From positions 124,001-188,000 of the forward strand of contig JAYKKR010000026.1 in NCBI GenBank assembly GCA_036971615.1: DNA of 64,000 nt. Direction: 5' to 3'. Each line of letters opens with the position of its first letter. Within the stretch, counting starts at the first letter, position 1. The DNA comes from Amyloporia xantha (Eukaryota > Basidiomycota > Agaricomycetes > Polyporales > Adustoporiaceae). The notes below the pieces were generated by a model, which was not told where the DNA came from, did no database searches, and worked only from the letters and a program-made list of their open reading frames with translations. Shown here in pieces: positions 57,125 to 64,000 of the stretch. The position numbers and the translations under genes were made by a program.

Positions 57125-57376
57125 GGCTCGCGCTATTGATGTTCGTGACGGAGGGATGTGTACTCGAGAATGTCCACAACAACGCAGGTAAGTCAAGGAG
57201 GTCGCGCTCGATTCGACTTCACCACGTGCACGTGACAAGAAGATGACCCGTTGCTGACATAACTAGCAACCCGTCCAGCACTTGAAGGTCGCGCGCATCC
57301 AAGTCCTTTCTTCCTCCTCCTCCACCACCCTTTCTTTCCTCTTGCTCTTAGTACAAACTTGCTCCTTCCACAGATC
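57125..57376. promoter_or_regulatory. Divergent promoter region a/b in E2
   Basis: A 252-bp head-to-head spacer, almost the same length as the E1 counterpart (246 bp). It holds a pyrimidine-rich stretch (57,300-57,345) before the b start. No TATA box is seen. Confidence 0.5.
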
Positions 57377-60209
57377 ATGTCTGACGCCGCCTCCACCCAG
57401 AACCAAATCTACATCGCGACCGCGCGCATGGCCGCCGCGCTTTCTTGCGCGCCGTCCTGGCACAGAGGGGTATGTCGTGTTTGAGAAGGCGTTCTATGCA
57501 GAGTTTGTGAGTGAGCCTGTGTATCTCCTTGCTTAATGGTTGACCCATCCTCTGTTACTAGAAAAAGGGCTGGCATGTATTTCGCGACGCGCCCCAGATG
57601 GTGCGGGCATCACTTTGCGTACCCGCCTTGCTGTTCAGCGCCGCGCGGGAGTACGCAGAGTCGCCGAACCACCCCGATCTGCGCCGCATCAAGGCGGACG
57701 ATCCTCAAATCGACGCGTACAGACGCAAGGTCCATGTGGTGCCCGCACCACCTGCACAGGATGGACTGGGTGAGAAGCAGTGGTGGGCCGCGACAGGTGA
57801 GTACTGCGTTCCGACTTGTCGAGCACACTGACTGACCTTTGTATTTCCAGCACAAGTGGCTCCTGCTGCCGCTGCAGGTAAAACGACGCGACGGGTCCCG
57901 ACGCCTGAACCGTCTACATCCAAACGCGCAGGGACGAAGCGCAAGTCGTCTGTGGAGCGCGACAGGGAAGCCGCTCCCGCCAAATCCGTCAAGCCCTCTC
58001 GTCAAGCTGACGCCTCCAGCCAATCCCGTTTGCGTCAACCCACTGTCGCAGCGCCACCCTCCGCGGCAAGCCCATTGACGCCGCCGCGTATAGGTCCGCC
58101 AAAGCGCGCTTTGCGCTCGAAAGTGCAGCCCCCAGCGAAGCCATCTTCGACAGCGAAGGCGGTGAACAACTCAGGTGACGAATGGAGAGTTAAGGCCCCA
58201 ACGCGCAAGGTCTACGTCATGGCACCAAGCAGGACGGGGGCATCGGGAGGGACAAAGGCAGCCACGGGAGGGAAGAAGCGGATGCGAGATGACATGGAGG
58301 AGCCGGAAGCGAACAATGAGGAGGGTGTGGATGACGAGAACGAGGATGAGGACGACGAGGATGAGGACGACGAGGGTGAAGATGGTGAGAACGAGGATGA
58401 GGGAGCCCAGTCGCGACGGGGTGAGAAGAAGGGCCTAGGCAAGACTAGCACGCGCAGGACGACACGAGCGAAAGCGGGAACTGACAAGGAGAAACAGAAG
58501 GAGGTCAGCACAAAGGCGGAACTCGAAGCCGCGAAAATCGCAGCCGCGACCGCGTGCGCCAAAGCCTCAGTAAGTGCGAGCCTCCTTGGATCAGTTCTAC
58601 ACTCACATTTGTATTCCACAGGTGGTGCCCTGCGGTCAGTGTATCACTAACAAGACGATATGCGAAGTCTCGCCTGCGTACTTCGGGCGGTGCATGCGCT
58701 GCGCTCGACTCAAACTCAAGTGCTCGCTGACGCCTCGTACACCCGCCGGCAAGACGATAACCGGACACAAGTACGTCACAGAGGCCGCGACAAAGTTCCA
58801 CGATTACGTGGACGAATGCATGAGGAACAAGGTCGCGCCCCGACCGAGTGCGTGTTCGTCCGCGAGCTGGGGTTCTTGCATCAGAACGATGAGGGCGCTC
58901 GTCCTCCCTGGAGGCCAATCATTCGAGGACTACAAGAATGACAAGGCAGCGGCAGCGGGTCGCGCAACAGAGGCGAGTGGCCCGCCCAAAAGAAGAGGGC
59001 GAGCGTAATCCGCGCTTGGAGCGCACGTCACCTCCCGTCGATGTTAACGGGGAGGAAATCCCACCCATCGCTGTCGCGAGGCCCAGTCAAGCGAAACTGC
59101 GAGAAGAACAGCAGCAAGCAGAGCTGGCTGCTCAGCTCGCAGCCCATCCGCCCTGCTACGTTTTCGTTCGCGACAAAGAGGAGCTTTGGCAGGAATACAA
59201 GAACGCCGCCATTGCTGAAGCCAAGAAATTGGGCGAGTCAGCTCCAGAGGCGTGTGCGTCGAAACCAAGACGCGAGCCTTCTCGCGACGTGTCGTCCCCG
59301 CTCACTGTCGCGACGCCTCGACACGCAACCTCCACACCCCGGCGGAAGATGGGTCGCGAGTTCCGCAGGTCGCGAATGAAGAGCCCGATCACATGCAAGA
59401 GGTCGAGCAGGAAGCCGACCAACTGATCGACGACTCCAATGACGGCAGGAATGCGAGCGAGGCCGAAGAAAGCCAGCAAGGAGCTCCGTCGAATCAAGAC
59501 CGTCTGGAGGCCACCAAGCTCCAGGAGCTAGTTAAGGCCCTCGAGCGCAAGGTCACGGTGCTGGAGGATATCAACGAGCGCCAGGCCATCGACATGGTCT
59601 CGAAGGAAGAATTCCGCGACTCTGTGATCGACGCGTCTTTGAATCTCCAGACCTTGTTTGATAAGCACATCCACGACGTGATGGCTTCGACGGACGCGGA
59701 GCTGTGCAAGGTGACGGAGCGCATGTCCGCTGTGGAGCTCACTGGGTGTGAGCTACAGTCGCGGATCAAGCAAGTGGAAGAACGTCAAGACGGAATGGAC
59801 GCGACACTGACGAATGTGGGCGAAAACAATGCGGAGGTCGGCAAAGTCGTCGAGTCGTTGGATCAACGCATCCAGAAGCTCGCCGAGAGTATCATCGCGA
59901 TCGAGCCTGCGGAGCTCCATCAGTCGGTCAAGGACATCCGCGAAGAGACGAGGAGGATCCAACAGAGGCTGGACAACTCGACTGTGGAGACTGCACTCAA
60001 CGCCATTTCCGCACAGATCGATGGGTACGCTGGCCAGATGGAGGATGCGCCAGCAGCTGCAAGTTCTGACCAGGGAGCGAGCCTTTGTCCCGCCGCGTCT
60101 TTTCGGCAGCTTCAGCACCTCACAGTCTCGTCTCACGTCGGGGTCGCAGGCCAACAGTGACAGCCAGGCGTCCACTTCGACGACTGGGCGAACGCCCGAT
60201 ACTCAGTAG
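57377..60209 (+). CDS. E2 cargo protein b: Zn2Cys6 cluster plus coiled coil
   Basis: Starts MSDAASTQNQIYIATARMAA, parallel to E1 b. Near 57,440 the homology moves to another frame (FLARRPGTEGYVVFEKAFYA), a probable 1-nt indel. The next exon has SLCVPALLFSAAREYAESPN and IKADDPQIDAYRRKVHV, matching E1. An acidic and basic disordered linker follows. The cysteine motif at 58,627-58,725 has the same C-x2-C-x6-C-x9-C-x2-C-x6-C spacing as E1. A long coiled coil (LVKALERKVTVLEDINERQA to SLDQRIQKLAESI) ends at 60,160 or 60,209, depending on the last frame. A Zn2Cys6 DNA-binding role is inferred. It converges on protein c. Confidence 0.7.
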
Positions 60210-60478
60210 ATAGGCAAGTGTGTGGAGCAGGGTGGGGATGAAGTCTACATTAGCAAGGCGTTGTTAATTCTGATGTAAACTACCGTCGCGACCGCGGGGG
60301 AGGAGCATACCAACTCCCCCAAAAGTATAATGAAGTTTCCAATGTGTCTAGCAGGCAAAGTCGCGCGCGTAAACAGCGCATGTGTATTAGGTATCTGACT
60401 TATAAAGTATAATTACTGGGATCGTCGTAGATCATGCATTCCTGATGCATCTCCGGCGCGACCACTTGAAGACGTTCC
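60210..60478. other. Convergent spacer b/c in E2
   Basis: A 3'-to-3' gap of about 270 bp with no gene, comparable with the 224-bp gap in E1. Terminators should lie here but none is recognisable by eye. Confidence 0.5.
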
Positions 60479-63400
60479 CTACTTGCGTTTCTGTCCATTC
60501 CCCCGTCTCGCGACTTTCTTTCGCGGAGGTTCTGCTTCCTCCTGCCCTTCGTCGTCGTCAACCTCTTCCTCCTCTTCGTCCTCCTGAACCACAGGCAGTG
60601 TGGATCGACCGCGACCACCGCGACCACCGCGACCCCCTCGCGCCCGTCCAGCACCTCGTCCGCGACCGGTAGCACGAGCTTTGCCGCGACCACGCGCGGC
60701 TGTCCTATCATCCTTTCGCGGCCCAACTCCTCCCTGAGAACTGCCCTCAGCGACATCCGCTCCCTTATCCTGCGCTCTTGCACTTGCTCGAGTGTGGCGA
60801 GGTTTCCCGATAGCATCTGATACAGATCCACCGGTGGGTGCGCGGAGCATGTCGTCCTTCTCCTTCCGCGCCATGTTCCGCGTCCAGGCATGGGCAGGAG
60901 GAGGCTCATCGAGATCCGAGTCTGTGCCCTCCTTTCCACTCGACACAGTTGGTCGGACCGCATATGAGCTCGAGGCACCAGAAGCAACGTTGCTGCTTCC
61001 CCCAACAAGATTCTCTTTGGGAACTGGACGCATTGGACGTCCGGCGGGTGGACGTGGAGCTGAATTTCGCCATGGTATTTCTCCCTCGAGGACCGGGGGC
61101 GCTGTTTGTGTATTCTGGGGAATAGGGTCCGCAACTAATGGTGACCCTCCAAAGCGGCTTCTGACGCGCTCCAGTAAGATCTGCCGTTGCTCCTCGACGG
61201 ATTCAGGAGCAGCGCGCTTTGCGGGCACTATTGATGGTGAAGACTCCTTGGGCTCTTCGCCTCTGCTTGCCATGGGTCCAGCTTGAGGAAGCCGTGAAGT
61301 CCCGGCGCGAGCCTGCTGAGCTAGCGTGCGTGCCATTCTCCCTCGTTTATCCGCGGCCGCCTTCTCGTCGGACGACTTACGCATGGCGTCAAGGCGTTGA
61401 ATATTATTCCTTGCATTCTGTTTTGTGCGCAACTTCTCCTCCGCGTCTTTAGCCTCGCGCGCCGCGACCCTCGTAGCCTCCTCTGCCTCTCGCGCCAATC
61501 CTTCAGCCCAAGCCAAGTCGTCCATCTCCGCTGCGACTTGCGCTGCCTTCCTTGCTTTTCCCTTTCGATGGCCTCCTGCTGAATTCGTGCGTTCTCCTTG
61601 GCTGCCGCGACAGCCTCCATCTCAAGCTGGGCTGGATTTAGCCTGTTGCGGACATCTGAATTTGTTGCAGCATGCGTATCGGCCTCCTGCATTGAGGTGT
61701 TTCCTTCCCGTCGCGGTTGGCTCGCCTCCTCGAAGCGCAACTGACTTTCCCTGGTCGCGGCTGCGGCTTGTTGTTCACTTGACTTCTTTAATGTTTCGAC
61801 GGCGAGAAGTGCCGCTGCCAATGCGTCCTTCAAGTTTTGTGTCTCTGGATTAACGTCCACATTCTCATTATTGTCCGCGCCGACGTTGTCATTGCTGCCC
61901 ATGGGTTCTGCAGCGAATACCAAGGGGCCCCTGTCGCGGTCTATGCTAAACTGCTCCTGGAGGCTCTCCTGCATCTCAGGACTGTGCGTGACAGCTATTA
62001 CCGAGCTGACCTGAGACCCTTGAGCCTGTATAAGGTGGGAAGAACTTGAAGCGCCTTCAACGCCGGACCGAGATGACCCCCTCCCTGCATAACTTGTAGG
62101 GGGCGCATTTACCAATCCCTGGGCCTCCTTCATGACATCGCGAAGAAGCATCACCATTGGAAGAATTTGGTCGTCCACAATCGGAATAAATGCAATCTGT
62201 GAATTCAAAATGTGATCTGGGATGCCCGACTGAACCGCGTCTTCTTCATCCTCCCACCCAAATTGCACAAGATCGGCCTCGCGGGTGATAAGGCCGATGA
62301 TGAGTAAAAATTGTTCCACGATTATGTTGTTCTCAGGACTGTCTCGTGGGAAGCTGGCGGTCTTGTCGAGATAAGGGGCACTTCCCAGCCACCGGAGTGC
62401 AGCCGCGAGGCCGTCAGGATCACTGTGAATTGTCGAGGGAAGGTAGCGGTCATCATAATCCCAGCACGTCCAGCCATTTCCCTCAAGGGGCGCGAAGTGT
62501 GGTATGGTGCCGTGCTGAGTTGCATGCATTAGTCGCGGAACATATTAACGTCGCGGTGAACTCACCATGAGTTCATCGAGTAACTCGACTGCTTCAAAAT
62601 ATGCCTGCGCCGCGCCTATTGATACAAGGAAGTTATGACGACGTGTGCGCGAGTTTTGGCCCAGCTGGCTGGCTTTATTCGAATGAGTGATGCATCCTCC
62701 TCATCATCAGAGGAATGATCGCTCTCGGCGCCGACATCCATATCAAACTCGTCACTCTGATCCTCGTCTTGGACGCGACGGGCAGGACGTTTGCCACGGG
62801 CTTTCTTGCTCCCCATCGGCTTGGACTTTTTGTTCTTTCGCGTCTGCTTCTTCGGCCGCTCGACGACAGCTTGGTCGTATACTGCGGGCGCCATGATCGC
62901 ATTACCGTCGTCGTCATGTTTTAACATGTAGGCCTTAAAACGAAACGGGGACACCCCCATTGCTGAGTTGTCGCTCGCGCCAGTATGCTAGCAGGCTCCT
63001 TAGCGGCCCGTCGGTCATGTGAGAAGGATCGCGAAGGCCCATCCTTTCAGGAGTCATCTCTTGGTCAAAGTATAGGAAAGGATTTTGCGTGATATGCGTC
63101 CAAGGGGCTCGCGCCTTTGTACTTCCAGTCGCGGCCTCTGTCCGGTCATCAGAGACGGCTGTCGCGACAAAGGAAATGTGCTCACTAAAATGCATGTTCA
63201 AGAACTCCCTAAGCAATGCTTTCAAATCGTCGAGCTTCTCGCGATCGTCACCCGCAGGCTCATCAGGGATCAACGGAAGACCCTCCGCATCGAGGTCCAT
63301 GATCTGCCTGATCCGCGCCTTTCTCGCGGCTGTACCCATTGTCGCGTCCGCTACCTCTCCATCCAAGAATACGTTGCGACTGTACGTGCCGAATTCTTCG

Positions 63401-64000
63401 TATGTGTTCTCTTTCCAATCCGGCATGTCCGTAAATGCTGGAGCATTTTCTAGGTCCTTGTTGTAGTCATGTCTGTATTCTATGTCAGCATGAGGCGTTT
63501 ACAGATAAACGCGACCTCACGTTTCTACGAGGACTTCGTCCGGTCCAACCTGAACGGTGGAGAACGCGACCATTCGCACGCCATAGTCGCTGTATATCTG
63601 AGTCGTGAAGGCCTTCAGCTGCTGCACCAATTTCCTTTGGATGGATCTACACAAATATGAGGGACAGGTGTGATACAGCAAAGAGGCACTACAAACTTTT
63701 GCGAAGCCAGGACGAGCGGCCTTTTCGCGGCTGTCGGCACGTTCGCCCTCGCAATATACGCGGTTTGCTCGTCCTCAGTGAGTGCTTTCCAAAGTTGAGC
63801 TTGCGCGGACGGCCACGCGCCGATATTCTTGTTTCCAATCGCGTCCCCATTGGTGATCTCCAAAGACATGGCCTTGACAAGCTCCCTGTTCTCGAGTGCA
63901 AATTGCTCTGGACCTGACCTTTTACGCCCCCATCTAGTTGCTTTTCTCGGCCCATCACCTCTGTTGCTGTTACGGAACCATTCCAGGAGTTGCTGCACCG
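60479..64000 (-). CDS. E2 cargo protein c: HMG-box-like, conserved middle, RGG/AT-hook-like tail (5' end outside window)
   Basis: Minus-strand multi-exon gene entering from beyond 64,000. It shows an HMG-box-like helical part (QFALENRELVKAM then SAQAQLWKALTEDEQTAYIA), DAEGLPLIPDEPAG, DPSHMTDGPLRSLLAYWRER, SFRFKAYMLKHDDDGNAI, basic and acidic linkers, and PEGNGW-like/SAPYLDKTASF then IIVEQFLLIIGLITREADLV. A Glu/Arg-rich helical region and a C-terminal GRGRGAGRARGGRGGRGGRG tract follow before the stop at 60,479. The blocks correspond one for one to E1 protein c. The basic Gly/Arg tail could bind DNA minor groove or RNA. Some exon joins, for example near 61,450 and 62,530-62,600, are approximate. 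Confidence 0.65.

Larger units (their letters stand above)
54949..64000. mobile_element. Element E2: second large transposon with E1-like cargo (open at right)
   Basis: Begins just after the gag stop with GGGGCGCCGGACGTCGCCCG followed by ACGCC, close to the E1 terminal core GGACGTCGGCCGACGCC. It has its own GGCCG-rich terminal arrays and then homologues of E1 proteins a, b and c in the reverse overall order and strand, as expected if E2 is inverted relative to E1. The right end and the transposase are not in the window. Base composition is CpG-rich throughout. Confidence 0.7.

Overview
The window looks like a transposon graveyard from a filamentous basidiomycete, most likely an Agaricomycete. 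The reasons are short GT-AG introns of about 45-60 nt, Plavaka and KDZ transposases, TET/JBP-type dioxygenases linked to them, a Helitron with a protease-like tail, and chromodomain Ty3/gypsy elements. I see no convincing host gene: everything I can identify belongs to, or was carried by, a mobile element, and many elements are nested in others.

Layout. 1-6.0 kb: the 3' part of a decayed Helitron Rep-helicase. 6.4-7.3 kb: a solo member of a repeat family that recurs at 46-48 kb. 7.3-7.6 kb: a copia-type gag scrap broken by a 57-bp perfect inverted repeat. 9.1-11.3 kb: remnants of a Ty3/gypsy polyprotein (protease, reverse transcriptase, integrase). 11.3-18.6 kb: a Plavaka element with its transposase on the minus strand and a TET/JBP-like dioxygenase on the plus strand. 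18.66-22.8 kb: a second gypsy integrase/chromodomain remnant split by a 3.6-kb Plavaka-like insertion, which itself holds a small element with tRNA-like arms. 22.98-24.1 kb: a gag-like remnant. 25.1-42.9 kb: element E1, a 17.7-kb transposon with about 460-bp terminal inverted repeats, carrying a KDZ transposase and a TET/JBP dioxygenase. 42.9-43.6 kb: a small inverted-repeat element. 44.0-50.2 kb: a 6.2-kb foldback-like palindrome. 50.2-54.9 kb: gypsy pol 3' end, a membrane-protein ORF and a gag-like gene split by a clean 1,211-bp hAT-type insertion and by a second, LTR-like insertion. 54.95-64.0 kb: element E2, open at the right edge.

The most interesting result is that E1 and E2 share a cargo module in mirror orientation: (a) a small serine/threonine-proline repeat protein next to the terminal repeats, (b) a Zn2Cys6-cluster plus coiled-coil protein, and (c) an HMG-box-like protein with a basic tail. 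In E1 these lie beside the TET/JBP and KDZ genes, so E2 probably continues beyond base 64,000 with TET/JBP and KDZ homologues. Each element is also saturated with its own CpG-containing hexamer: ATGGCG/CGCCAT in E1 and GTCGCG/CGCGAC in E2. Surrounding retroelements are CpG-poor and carry apparent CGA-to-TGA stops.

My inference, not a demonstration, is that E1 and E2 may encode a self-recognition and anti-silencing system, in which the Zn2Cys6 protein reads the element's own hexamer and the dioxygenase removes or alters cytosine methylation. Exon limits below are read by eye from splice motifs and homology and are approximate.
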